From Akebia trifoliata (lineage: Eukaryota; Streptophyta; Magnoliopsida; Ranunculales; Lardizabalaceae): a stretch of DNA of 64,000 bases. Shown piece by piece: positions 46,552-58,000 of this stretch. Position 1 is the stretch's first letter, and every line of letters starts with the position of its first letter. The notes beneath the pieces were generated by a model, which was not told the DNA's origin, made no database searches, and saw nothing but the letters and a program-made list of their open reading frames with translations. Both the position numbers and the translations under genes were made by a program. Location of the stretch: contig CM030708.1 of NCBI GenBank assembly GCA_017979445.1, positions 30,041,613 to 30,105,612 on the forward strand, written 5' to 3'.

Positions 46552-46845
46552 GGGTCCCGTTCGGCACCCAACATTTTGCCTAACAATTTGCCCAACATGT
46601 TTTGTCCTACATGAGTAAGAAGTTTTGGAATAGACTGATTTTTGGTGAGGATGATCTCCTCAGTTCATTCCAAAATTTCTAACCCCATCACAAATGATTT
46701 ACAAAAAATGGACGGTCCACAATTTTTCTACTTGTACACATGGGATTAGAAGTTTTGGAATTGACTGATTTTTGGTGAGGATGATCTCTACATAAAACAT
46801 GTGGGGCAAATTGTTGGGCACAATGTTGGGTGCTGAACATTTTCC
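46552..46845. mobile_element. TA-type foldback element, copy 3, with deleted hairpin arms
   Basis: Starts GGGTCCCGTTCGGCACCC after the shared (TA)n and ends TGGGTGCTGAACATTTTCC before TATATATATA. The outer arms and the GGACGGTCCACAATTTTT spacer remain. Hairpin 1 jumps from GATGATCTCCTCA to GTTCATTCC, and hairpin 2 lacks its returning arm (GATGATCTCTACA then TAAAACATGTGGGGC). Confidence 0.85.
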
Positions 46846-46888
46846 TATATATATATTATTCTTCTTTTGTCATCCAATACCGGAGGGA

Positions 46889-47073
46889 GGTCAATAACAC
46901 GGTTTTGAAAGTGATGAGACGAGTTTTCTGATACGTTTGAGTCATCTCATTCAAAATAAGAAAGATGAACCAAGATTTTTAATCTCGTCTGATACGTTTG
47001 ACTTATCTATCGGTCTTGTTGGTGGACGATACTAAGATGTATCTGACGAATCATCTTAAAACCATGGTCAATA
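46889..47073. mobile_element. CATGGTTTTAAAACTCG family, copy 4, with perfect 8-bp duplication
   Basis: GGTCAATA stands at 46889-46896 and 47066-47073. Inside, the left end reads CACGGTTTTGAAAGTGATGA and the right end ATCATCTTAAAACCAT. The interior is diverged but keeps the GACGAG and GTTTGAGTCATCTC words. The exact 8-bp duplication supports an hAT-like origin for the family. Confidence 0.65.
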
Positions 47074-47752
47074 GGGGCAATTGAAGGAATCTACCTTTTG
47101 GCCTTTGCCAAGCATCAAGTTGAAAGAGGCAATTTCTAAAGAGTTCGAATCCTATGCAACCAGGGTGGAGAATACATGCCAAGAAAGTCACAATCACAGA
47201 AATTAAAGTCTAAAATCATAATTTCTTTGGATTATGACTTACGTAGCATGTATTTAGGTGTGGGAGGAGGATTTAATTAATTCCTTCATCCACGGTGCAC
47301 ACGATATGGATTCTGGGCTCATTCGTAAAATATAAATCATTTTGGTAAAAAAGAATAGTTATGAAATCAGGTGTTTAATCATTTTGGTAAATATTGAATA
47401 AACATGATTTGGTTCAGTAAATTTTGAGGCGATCTTATTGTTGCAACCTTTGGGAGGCAACTCTTCTGTGTTAAGTCCATTGGGAGGCAGATCGAGATTT
47501 ATTAGGTTAACCTTTGGGTGGTTTAGACTCATTAGTTGCTCGTCAAGGTTGACGAGTCTCTTTATTCTGTTGGTTCCTTCTTCTTCTTACTCATGCATAA
47601 TGACTCGTGAAGTGGTTGATATCCACATAAATTTAAATATGAGAGCTGAAAATAACATAAACCTTCATAAAATTGAACACTTTAAGCTCCAAATCCCTAA
47701 AATCCAGTTAATTAACACACCACATCATACATGAACAATTGGTATTATTTCC

Positions 47753-48819
47753 TCAGTCTTCAAAATTCATATCTAGTAGAAACCCATACTCAGCACCACT
47801 TTCATGAGGAAACTCAAGAAAATTAGGGTTCAATGCTGCTAGAGGTGTTCCATACTGTGGGATTTGTGAGAATGAGATGAGTTTGTGGTCATCAGTAGGA
47901 GGAGAAGAGACACCAATGGTGGTATCAAACTCATTTTCTGATAAGCTAAGTTTGTTGGCTAATTCTCCCTTGTTCTTGTTAAAGACTCTGCATAGGACCC
48001 AGTCTTCCTGCCAATCAGATCAAGTACGTTAGGATAGAATAAACTAAAGAATGCAGGAGAGGTGCCATAGATTTGCAAGCATATAAAGCCTGAGGTGTTG
48101 ATCACAAACACCTGTCCCCCCATGTTAGGGTTACCAAATATTGCCACATGGGGCACCTTGGGCCTACTAATCACTTGATTGCAGATTTCTATCCATTGGA
48201 TTCAAGTATTTTTCGGCAAGAGCTTGAAACCCAATTTTTTGTTTTTTTGTTTTTTTTTTTTGTTGCCATGGTTCGGTTCATGTTGCATGAGTAATTAAGC
48301 TAAGTAAATCTTAATTAGAATCATAAAGATGATACCTCAGAAGGAAAATGTGGCATCTCGAGGCGGAACTCATGCATGATCCAACCAGTCCTGATCCCAT
48401 TTGGGGCTCTATCTTGATAAAAAACTAACGTCTTTCGCATTCCAACAATTTCATTAGTGGTTAAATTGAACACCATCCGATCTTTTCCAGTGGCCTTCCA
48501 GTATCCCGAGGCTGTTGCGCGATTGGTACGAAAGCCTTTGGTGTATTTACGTTCACGAATGCTGAAGAAGTACCACTCATTCTCACCAAGCTTAGCTTCA
48601 TCTGAGCTCATTCAAAGGTTGAGGAAGATTTGTTATCCATTTAAATTTCACAGTTGATGAACTTAAGGTAGGTTTAAGGTTTAGGATTTAGGATTTAGAT
48701 TGTAGAGGTAATTGATTTGTCATCCATTTAACCTTCTCATTTATTTTCAGTATAAAAGGTTAGGCAAGGACATAAAAGGCTGCACCACGAGACCACTGAT
48801 TTCAATACCCTTATATACA

Positions 48820-48855
<36 letters not shown>

Positions 48856-51214
48856 CTCACTACTCACCAACATATCACAAAGTCGGAGTAAGGGTTTATA
48901 TCGGCAAGGGAAAACTTCGGAAAAACCGTTAAAAATGAGAAAAAAAAAAACAAACAGTCGAAATAAAAAATTAAAAGTTATGAAAAAAAATATATCTAAT
49001 GGACATTCATAAAAGCAAGTTATTATCATCAAACCCCATATTTTTACATTTATGATTACCAAATTCAATTATGTATCAAATCCCGTATTTAAAAAAAGAG
49101 AGAAAATATTAAAATTTTTGTTCCTATGAAAAAAAAAAAGAAGAGGGAAAAAGTTGGAAAAAAAGGCGACTTTTGTTATAAATGAAAAAGTCGCATTTTT
49201 TTTTTTTCGTTTTAATCACCGGGGATGTAATTTTAAACAAGACTTTTTCAAAAAATCGTTGATTTTTGTTACTAAACTCAATAACTAAGGTTTAGATTGT
49301 AGAGGTAATTGATTTTTCATCCATTGACCTTCTCATTTATTTTCAGTATAAAAGGTTAGGCAAGGACATAAAAGGATGCAACATGAGATCACTGGTTTCA
49401 ATGCCCTTATGTGTGTGTGTGTGTGTGAAAGAGAACTCAGTATTCATCCCTTGAATGTGTGTGTGTGAAAGAGAGAACTCAGTACTCACCACACTTGAAC
49501 ACACTTGGCCCCATTAGAATGGTATCTCTTTAGTCCATCAAGTGGGCCCACTAATGAATTTTAGTGTTTATGTGTCATTCATTGTGTGCCTTACCTTGCA
49601 AGAAAGAAAGAGCTGGTTTCTTGTATTCATACAGCTAAGTCTTCTTGGATCTATCTTGGGACAGAAAGATAGTTTGAAATCTATATGAACAAAACTGACT
49701 CTTTCCCATTTTGGGACTAAGAATAAAGAATGTTTAACCTCAAGGACATAAATTTGGAATTAAATGCATTGAAGTGTGTAAGACAAAGTTATACTTGAAA
49801 TCCACAAGGATATAATCTTGGAAATACTTTGAAGTATATTTGTTAATGTAGTTTTAATATTTATCTGCAAGGACTATTGGAATTTTGGACCCATTATAGG
49901 CAAAATTGTAGAAATTTCTCTTTAGAGAAATACTGTTTAGAAAATTTTTCCAGGGAAGGTTTTTCTTAAAATGACGTTCTACACAAATAGTCGTTTATAT
50001 TGCTTTTGCTCTAAAAATAAAAATCTCTTAAATATATCATTTTTGGACACAAAAATGGTCATCATTAACAGGCCCCAAGAATTATTAAAAAAAGAAAAAA
50101 AAAACTAATCATGAAACTGAATTCTTATTTGTATGCAGCATTTTGCATGGAAAATGTCATTTCAATTTGTTTGCAATGATGTTAAATATGCAATAGTTTA
50201 CAAGCATTGATACACAATTTGGTTCAAATAAATCAGAATATATTATGTTAACTAGTATTTCAAAAATCAAAGAACAATATACAGAAGTATCGATACACTG
50301 GGATGGTTGGTGGTGTAAAAAATTAAAACAGCTTTAATTTACAGAGAACATGCAAGTTGAAGGCTTTCAAAGAACAAAATGGAAAAATTAAAATGAATTG
50401 GTTTGATTGAGTCTTTTAAGGCTTATATGAAGATACTTGAATTAACATAAGACATGACTTTAGACATACATAAATGGAGGGAGAGAAAGATACAATTATC
50501 CCAAGTTTTTAGGATAAGATTTGATGATGAAGATGATTAGCTAGATTTGTTTAACTCATTTCTTAACAAATTAAGATTATTATTCATCAACGAAGATGTT
50601 TTAAGCATGATGATTAATTCACTCGGTCGATCTTAGCTTATGTAAAATAAAATTAAAGCCTATGTATTACGTGCACAAAATAACAATAATAAAAACCCAT
50701 GTATCACCAGCATTATAAAAACTGAACAGAAGATTGGCCCGAAAAATTTGTCAAATTGATCAGCCCTGGTTCAATTTGGTTGGACCAACTTAAATTTATC
50801 AAAAACTTTAAAAATATGTGTATTTGTTCCAAAACTATCAACATTTATATTGATAATTAAAAAGCTAATATTCACAAAAAAAATTGATCATTTACTAACC
50901 AAATCGATTTTACTACAAAATTCGGTTGGACCTGTCGAACCAACGTTCGGTCTAGTCTTCAAAACCCTAGTATATACCTTCACAAAATAATGTGAGAAAG
51001 GAGAGAGAAATAGTATTTTTTAAAAATGAAAAAAAGATGACTCACCTGGTAGCTGCCATGGCTCACATACATGCAAGTTTACCTCCACCAGGGTCCCCTT
51101 TGAGAGTCTTTCATTAGCAATCTTTTTATATAGATAATGGCAGACTAACTCTTCATCACTTGGATAAAACTTGAAACCTGGGGGCAGTGTGGCCTCTACT
51201 TCTTTTAAATCCAT
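47753..51214 (-). CDS. NAC-domain transcription factor (short form)
   Basis: Three exons, 51046-51214, 48336-48601 and 47753-48007, give 229 residues and a stop. The NAC domain covers about residues 10-155 with all five subdomains: [22 protein letters not shown] around CEPWQLPDEAKL and [33 protein letters not shown] (the DNA-contacting WKATGKDR at 91-98) and [17 protein letters not shown], and [10 protein letters not shown] (146-154). The C-terminal part is only about 75 residues and ends in an acidic FLLDMNFED, which could serve as a small activation region. The closest family memory is the NAC1/NAC21-22 and CUC-related groups, but I cannot name the ortholog. ATG 51214 is used. An in-frame ATG at 51295 lies only 21 bp from the TATA box and should be upstream of the RNA start. 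Intron 1 is 2.4 kb and holds a duplicated segment. Confidence 0.93.
48694..49493. repeat. direct repeat pair in NAC intron 1
   Basis: Copy 1 (48694-48870) and copy 2 (49291-49493) share TTTAGATTGTAGAGGTAATT, CCTTCTCATTTATTTTCAGT, ATAAAAGGTTAGGCAAGGAC and ATAAAAGG-TGCA blocks, followed in both by a (TG)n tract and GAGAACTCA-like sequence. Offset is about 597 bp. The segment between is A/T-rich. It is either a segmental duplication or two copies of one element. Confidence 0.75.
50345..50545 (+). mobile_element. RTE-type LINE 3' tail, copy 2, in NAC intron 1
   Basis: GAACATGCAAGTTGAAGGCT at the start and AAGTTTTTAGGATAAGATTT then GATGATGAAGATGAT at the end match the layout of the tail at 11700-12025. 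The remnant reads IHKWRE where an active relative has an AEWR-type motif. Confidence 0.6.
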
Positions 51215-51315
51215 GTATTGTTTTGGAGTGGTAAAGCTGTTTGTGTTTCTTATTTTAATTCTAAAGTAAGCTAGGTGTTGGTGAGAAAACTTCAATTTCC
51301 TTCATGGGTTTGATG

Positions 51316-51325
51316 CTATATATAG
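51316..51325 (-). promoter_or_regulatory. TATA box of the NAC gene
   Basis: CTATATATAG on the minus strand, 102 bp upstream of the ATG at 51214. A start of transcription about 30 bp downstream (near 51285-51290) leaves a leader of about 70-75 bases and excludes the upstream in-frame ATG at 51295. Confidence 0.65.
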
Positions 51326-52360
51326 CGTTGGTGGCAGGTTATGATAAGACCTTGTAGATGTTCCAAGTTCACAAGAAATCTTGTCTAGAATCCTAGGTTT
51401 TGAATTTAAGATATTTATGATTGTTGGAGAAAATAGTGGAAAATTTCTTTTCTAGAAAAAGCAATTCGTCTTGCATTTTATTCCGTATTTTTGTGGAAAT
51501 ACTATAAAGTACCACAATTTTCTTTCTAAGATGAATTTTTTAATTTTTTTTTTGCTTTGGCAGGTCACACATACATTCCCACCCGACACGTGTGCAACAA
51601 TTAAATACCCACATTTTTCGTGGAGGGATATATAGAAATTCAAAGTCATGACCTGGAAAATAAATCCAATCAGTCTTGCCATCTCAGCTAACCCCGGGTG
51701 GGTTCTAAGATGAAATATAGTACTCATTACACCAACAAAACATTTTCTCAGAAATTTCATTTTTTGGGATATTTTCTTAGTATTTTTAGCAATTATACAC
51801 ACCCCTACTCCTACATGGGAGTGAAAAAAATAAAAATAAAAATAAAAATCAAACCCCATATTTTAGGGTATAAATGTTAATTGTTTGAGAAAATTGACTA
51901 AATTTTTTTTCTATTAGAAAATGCAATTGACCCTTTAATGTTAGGAAGCCAGTGTCTTACTTTTTTAAATGAATACTATTAGAGTAAAAAGCATCCATGA
52001 TTTTGTGCACACCTCCATGTAAGTTCAGTGTCGAATGCAATATCGTAAGAAATTATTTTAGTATTATTCTTTTTAAATTTAGGTTACAGATAATTTTTCA
52101 TGAATATAGTAAAAAAAATCTAGGAAAATGCAATTCACCTTGGTTTACCAGGTATGTAGTATAAAAGAAATAAAATAATTAAAAAAAATTAAAAGAAAAG
52201 AAGAAACTGCCAAAGATAATACTGAATGAAATTATTGTCATTTTGTTTGGAAGGTGAGGTTCCTCCCTTTGAAAGGAAGGTGGGGCCAGTCTTTAGAAGA
52301 GTGAAAGCTTGAAAATCCTATCTGTACAACCAATAATTTAGACTAATGATACATTGACGT

Positions 52361-52462
52361 GGCAAAACATACGCGATCTATACGTGGCTGATGTGGTAAA
52401 GGTAGATCTATGGTTTTGTGCCCTTGCCACATCAATAGCGTACATGCCACGCATGTTTTGCC
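52361..52462. repeat. palindromic element related to the CATAGATG family
   Basis: GGCAAAACATACGCGATC and GTGGCTGATGTGGTAAAGG at the left pair with CCTTGCCACATCAATAGCG and GCCACGCATGTTTTGCC at the right. The loop contains TAGATCTATGGTTTTGTG. Confidence 0.6.
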
Positions 52463-52770
52463 GGATTGATTTATCACGGCTCAATAATTTATCATTCTTT
52501 TTCAACTTTCTATCATTTGATTCATTTCCATAAGCGAAAGGTCTCTTTTTTATTCTTTGAGCTGTTTTATATGAGTTCGCACTAGAGCGGGGAGACCACT
52601 TTAAAACATGGGGCTTTGAATTTATTTCACACCCTTACATTTCTTTCAAAATTTGGAATACCTCCTTAGAAATGTCACCTGTAATCCAATGAAAAAGATT
52701 CCTTCAAAATTTTGAAACGGTTTGCCCGCTTCAAAGTTTTTTCCATTTTTATACTGACTTCCTACAATTT

Positions 52771-52960
52771 GCATTCAACAATGTGCTGACATGGAGGCGC
52801 ACAAAGAATCATGGGTGTTTTTCTTCGAAATCCTGTGATACCACATTCAACACTGTACTGACATGGTGGTGTGCACGGAACCATAGATGCTTTTCACTTG
52901 TATATTGCGGAGAAGTTTCCATAGTTCTTTGCACGCCTCCACGTCGACGCGGTGTTTAAC
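52771..52960. repeat. CATAGATG palindromic element, copy with long arms
   Basis: GACATGGAGGCGCACAAAGA and ATCATGG pair with CCATAGTTCTTTGCACGCCT and CCACGTCGACG. The middle holds an internal second half-copy: GACATGGTGGTGTGCACGGA then ACCATAGATGCTTTTCACTT. It appears to be one element nested in or joined to another. Confidence 0.6.
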
Positions 52961-53630
52961 CTAGTTTCCTAGGAAGGAAGTTTAGCATTTTTCTTAATCT
53001 TATCCAGATATTCTGGCTGTCTAAAGGTAGACATGGGTCATTCTTAAATGTCCTTTCGTGCTACCCAGCTAAAATAATACGTTGCATTCTCTTTTTGACT
53101 TCTTGCCCTCTAAAATTTTCAACTTCATTAAGGTAATTTAGCTTCCTTAACTCAAATTTCTTTCATAAAGGGGATATCCATGCATGCATTTAGATTAATT
53201 TCTTAGGTTTCATTTGTGTAATTCTTGCAGTTTGATCATGTAGAAGTAGATTTCCTTATTTGACATGGTTGACAATGGTGGATCATGGGTTTTTTCAATC
53301 TATGATCTCATGTATGTTTGCATCCATCATTGGTCTAGCCTAATATTGGGTATGGAGTGATCATACTATAAAATAAAAAATGATGCCATATTTTCAAAGC
53401 ATAAGGGGGTCATGGTCATCCATCCATGTATACCGTTTATGCCTCCATACCATGCATCCATGATTGAACCAGCTTATCTTATGGATGGTCTGGTATGATC
53501 TCCTTGATGAATGCATCATGTATGGCAGCATCATCACAACCATGAAACACATAAACACATGTTATTTCATGCCACATGCTTAATTTTTTCGTGTCATACA
53601 TGCCAACAAGTAAGGCCCTTACCTAAGTAG

Positions 53631-53848
53631 AAAAACTCATTTCAAGGAGGAAAAATAAAATTATATTCAGACCAAGAATTTTAGTGAAAATGACCAAAAT
53701 AACCTTCAAATGGCATACCCCAACCTTTTAGTGGGCCTGTAAAACTCATTTCAATGAGGAAAAATGAAATTATATTCAGACCAAGAATTTTAGTAAAAAT
53801 GACCAAAATAACCTTCAAATGGCATACCCAAACCTTTAGTGGGCCTGT
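53631..53848 (+). repeat. two-copy tandem repeat, period 110 bp
   Basis: AAAACTCATTTCAANGAGGA begins at 53631 and at 53741. Both copies continue through TATATTCAGACCAAGAATTT and AACCTTCAAATGGCATACCC to TTTAGTGGGCCTGT with very few differences, so the duplication is recent. Confidence 0.9.
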
Positions 53849-54184
53849 AGGACATTGGCCTATTCACAAGGTCATGCCCGTGCCTACAACAGCCCAAAAA
53901 TCCTATCGTTCTCTAGGGTGGTGCAAGTTGGTCTGCATCAAATCGAGAACCGAACCAAGTTGCACCCCTGATATTCTCTCCTGCAATTTCACCCGCAACC
54001 CGTCCCCTTCCCGTTGGATGACCCTAACAGACCCCTAAACAGGCCCTTCGGATCACCACCTCAACCTCAAGTGAAAACCCTATCTTCTCAGGTTGAATGG
54101 TATATCATGTCACTCTAGACCACTCCCAAAAATCTGTTTTGCTAGGAATTAGCCATTACAGATGATAAACCAAGGGAAAGTCAA

Positions 54185-54380
54185 TCAAGATGATTTGGTT
54201 ATATTCAATGAAGGTTGATTGCAGTTCTAATTAAAAGAAATATGCAAGTTGAAGCTTCTAGAAGGGCAAGAGATCGTGACTAAAAAAGAGTATGAATTGA
54301 GGTAGTGGATGCAGATATCAACAACGAAGGAACAAGATCCACTCAACCGACCCAAATTTCACGGATAAGATTTAATAATT
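54185..54380 (+). mobile_element. RTE-type LINE 3' tail, copy 3
   Basis: ATATGCAAGTTGAAGCTTCT at the start, GCAAGAGATCG in the middle and CAACCGACCCAAATTTCACG then GATAAGATTTAATAATTTGA at the end follow the copy at 11700-12025. The coding remnant is broken by stops. Confidence 0.55.
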
Positions 54381-54507
54381 TGAGTAGGAAAGCAGTCATT
54401 TCTGATAAGCAAAAGACACACAAGTGACCAAGCATGAAGAAAATAGATGTCAAGCTGATATCTAAAGATACAGGATATATATTATTGTTTTAATAATACT
54501 GAAGTGA

Positions 54508-54636
54508 GTACCTCATATCGCACATCCTGATGTGAAAGTGTTTAGGAATCATAGATACTTTTCATTGAGATACGAATCAAAAAACATATACATATGTTTC
54601 CTACACACTTTTACGTCAAGATGTGATATGAGGTAC
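54508..54636. repeat. CATAGATG palindromic element, diverged copy
   Basis: GTACCTCATATCGCACATCC and TGATGTGAAAGTGTTTAGGA at the left pair with TCCTACACACTTTTACGTCA and AGATGTGATATGAGGTAC at the right. The centre reads ATCATAGATACTTTTCATTG. Confidence 0.65.
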
Positions 54637-55088
54637 AATCTTGAAGTCACTCCAGCATGACTCATATTGTTTTCCTCTTCATGAAAACTTAACCAGTCAA
54701 GAATTGTATTTCAGTACACCTCATAAATAATTGTATTTTAACAAGAAGGGATTTAAGCTTTACCTGCATCGGTGCAACTCATGAAGACTACATACAACAG
54801 ATACAGTTACCTTCACAGATTACATGTTGCATATCAAGGACCTCCTTATAAACACCACTGTGACATAATTACATAGCTGAATGAAAAAAAAACAGAAGTT
54901 TCGATTGTGTCTCATCATTTACACTATATGGCTGTACTCTCTTCAAGTGATCACAAGCCACCTAGCTGAAGTTCATATACTTGATTATTGAGAATGTAAA
55001 CAATCATGAGCGATGCTCCTATAACACACACATATATATATATATATAGAATATTAAGCCCCCCAAGAAAGTCAAGGATCAACTCGAC

Positions 55089-58000
55089 TCAAACAGCATA
55101 GAGCCTTATAACTTGGTCTATCTTGGCACGGCATACAGGGCAACCCCACTTCTTGGATTTGATCTCGTTCAAACAAGACATACATCCAGCCATGTGACCA
55201 CATGGAATGCAGGCCCCCTCGACTGAAGCATCCAAACATATTACACACGAGGAAGAAGAACCTCCATCTTCTTTCACTTCACTGGTTCCTGTTTCCATAT
55301 TTTCCGATTTCAAAACGGAGAGATCAACATGGCTGGAATCAACAGACGGATATTGAACCGGACCATCACCTGCGCCCACAAGAATCGGTGGAGCTGACGG
55401 AATTGATTCTGTTCTAGGAATCTCATGCAATGTTGAGGCAACATCAGGAACCTCATGCAAAGATGGATTGCTACTTGACCCAGCTTCAGGAACACCCCAG
55501 CCCTTGTATGCATCTTCAGTGGGCTCATCTAGCCATCCATTGATACTTACTTTCGAAGTAGGAGTATGTCCTTCCATTGGGTCCCAACCATTTGTATGGC
55601 TTACTCCAGAGCTCAGGTAGGTAATGTCTGGATGAAGTGATGATCTCTCCTCCATAGCAGATTGAATGGAGGCTCTAATTGCCATGGATAATTCTGCATC
55701 TTCTGGAACGGATGGTGGTGCAACCACAGGAGCCACTGGAGTATGGGTATGAGGAGGCAGCATTGGGGCATACTTTACCTGGAATGTTGAATAAACCAAA
55801 CCCTGATAACTAAGCACTCTTGTAAGCAGTAAAGTGAGTGCATTATCATAGTTTTTTTTTCCTTTTCGGTTAAGTCTGGTTATTTCCATCTTTTACTGGG
55901 ACATAGAAGTAATTTGACGTGGTGGCCAGGTTAACCTAACGGCCACTACATACAAGCTAGATACTGTCAAATTCAAGTATATACCAGAAGCCAAAACACT
56001 TGCCTCACTTAATTTCTTGCCAGTACACTGGGAAGAAAGTTATGATCTGCTATAACATATATTTTGATATTTACCCAAGTTTAGGTAGAGAAGCTGTCTT
56101 ATGCAAGAAGCAATGTCTTAGCTATGAAAAAACTGAGAACATCACAACAGAGACATTCAGAAACATTCAATGATCGTTCTTGTCATGGCCAAAACATTCT
56201 GAGACTTTAAACTGTGGTCTAATGTATTTGACGTTGTAATATTCAGTAATATTACCATAACCACTATATATTTGTATTATTCTCATTTTCTTTGATAAGT
56301 ACGTTTCTTAACTGAGCCCAGCAGTAATTGTTTTATTACTCAATTTTTTTTATATAATTATATATCTTTCTCACTTCAATCATTAGTTGTTTGCAAGCCA
56401 ATTTTAATGAATTATTTTGTGAAGAGAGAGTGGGAGTAATGGGGTGGAAACGGAGTGTGCTCGATATCAAATTAAGAAACCAGTTCAGGTTTTGTCAAGT
56501 TTAACTTCGGAAAGGGCTACCCTGGCAATCCAGAATGGTGAACCATTAGTATCTTCCTCATGATGGCAAGGTGACAAGCTTTATCTGGTTCCATCATTTA
56601 CGTAAGTGGGAGAACTTGTAAGATTGAGAATGCGTTAAAAGAATATTTATGACATGAGAAGTTAAAGCAATACGCCTATTTGCAGATGCAGAAGTTACAG
56701 CCAAGTTATGATCTGTAAAAAAATTGTTCTATGTGGTACCTTGGGAACTCCCTTGCATGCATTACACAACCACTGAAGTTGCTGCTTGTCACCCTCATTT
56801 GCAGATCCAAGCTTATGCCGTTTTTCTGCCAGAGAAGCATAAAGCAAAGTTCAGGTCTCTCTTAGAAAAATACGTTATTTTTAATAAGTAAATCATTTTT
56901 TAATAATAAATTAATGAAAATAGATTACGTACAGTAACACATGTTGGGTCTAACCGCATTATTTATCCTTATTTTGCTAATTAGAGAAGACTGATTATGA
57001 TATATAATCGCTTGCTTGACATGCTTTTGCAGCCTCAGTCTTCATGGATAGATACAGAGTGCTCTTCCAATAAATGCACCTCAACCAAAGTGATCATATT
57101 TGATTCTCTTTTAATGGAAGTTCTAGTTCTAAACATAAAAAAAGCAGGCAGATGAATTCATACTACCAGCACAAATATTAAGGAATATAAGCTAAGTAAA
57201 CACACATGGCCCGTGATGAACCATATATGACATATATAACACCTCTTTTCAAGATGGAGCGTTGTACAAAGATATCCAGCTATGTTATCAATGGTTGTCA
57301 ATGGATTGGATAAACCCAAAAAAATTAGATCTGTCCATCAAAACCAAGTATATAGCTAGCTATTGAACTGGATCAGTCAAGGTCCATTCTCGCTGACCCA
57401 ATCTCTTATTGAAAGGATATAATCGATATGTATAGCAGGATAGGTTGACACATGGTCCGGGGGACCTCCATGGAGATGAGTCAAACATATCATTTTTGGC
57501 GAGTTCATTATCACCATAAATCATCCCATTCAGGCAGTTCTAGCCTTACAAAATAGCAGATTACAAATTGAAAATTTGTCTAGATTGTCCACTTCACAGT
57601 TAATTTGAATTTTGAAGTCCTCAATTGATAAGGGTGAATTTTCAAAAAGGTCTGATCGTTTGTGAGGCTGGTAACCATGCTGATGAAATCATTCTCACAA
57701 AACTCAGCCTTCGATTTATCTACATGTGGGCCCTGTGTCAAAATATGGAAATAGTTTGCTACGTTTGTCTTCAAAGTGTCTGCTATCTGTGAGGTGATAG
57801 CTACTTGGATAGTGTTTAGGAGTTTTGACCATTAGTGAGACTTCAACCACTGAAGATCATGGTTGAGGTGATACTCCTAGTCATATATCTTTCTTACGTT
57901 ATGTTTTGGCCTTTTTTTCCCTTTAAATTACAGCACTATTAATATCCATTCATCACGCGGTCATAAAAGATTCTCAAAGATAAAATTGCAGAACTAAGGA

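Larger units (their letters stand above)
51330..55088. other. spacer between the NAC promoter and the XBAT35-like gene
   Basis: Holds three palindromic CATAGATG-type elements, a 110-bp tandem duplication (53631-53848), an RTE tail (54185-54380) and the (TA)n tract near 55027-55049. A frame at 53754-54038 runs through the tandem repeat into a piece ending GTTGCACCCCTGATA, which resembles an hAT end, so I take it as non-coding. No gene is recognised. Confidence 0.5.

Noticed and set aside
47140..47170. Possible tRNA B box (GAGTTCGAATCC)
   Set aside because: No A box at a proper distance and no cloverleaf could be folded. No intact tRNA gene was seen in the window.
51020..51295. NAC start at the upstream in-frame ATG (51295)
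   Set aside because: It lies 21 bp from the TATA box, before the expected RNA start, and the extra 27 residues are not NAC-like.
53754..54038. 94-codon plus-strand frame
   Set aside because: It starts within a tandem duplication and runs into an element-like end; no family resemblance.
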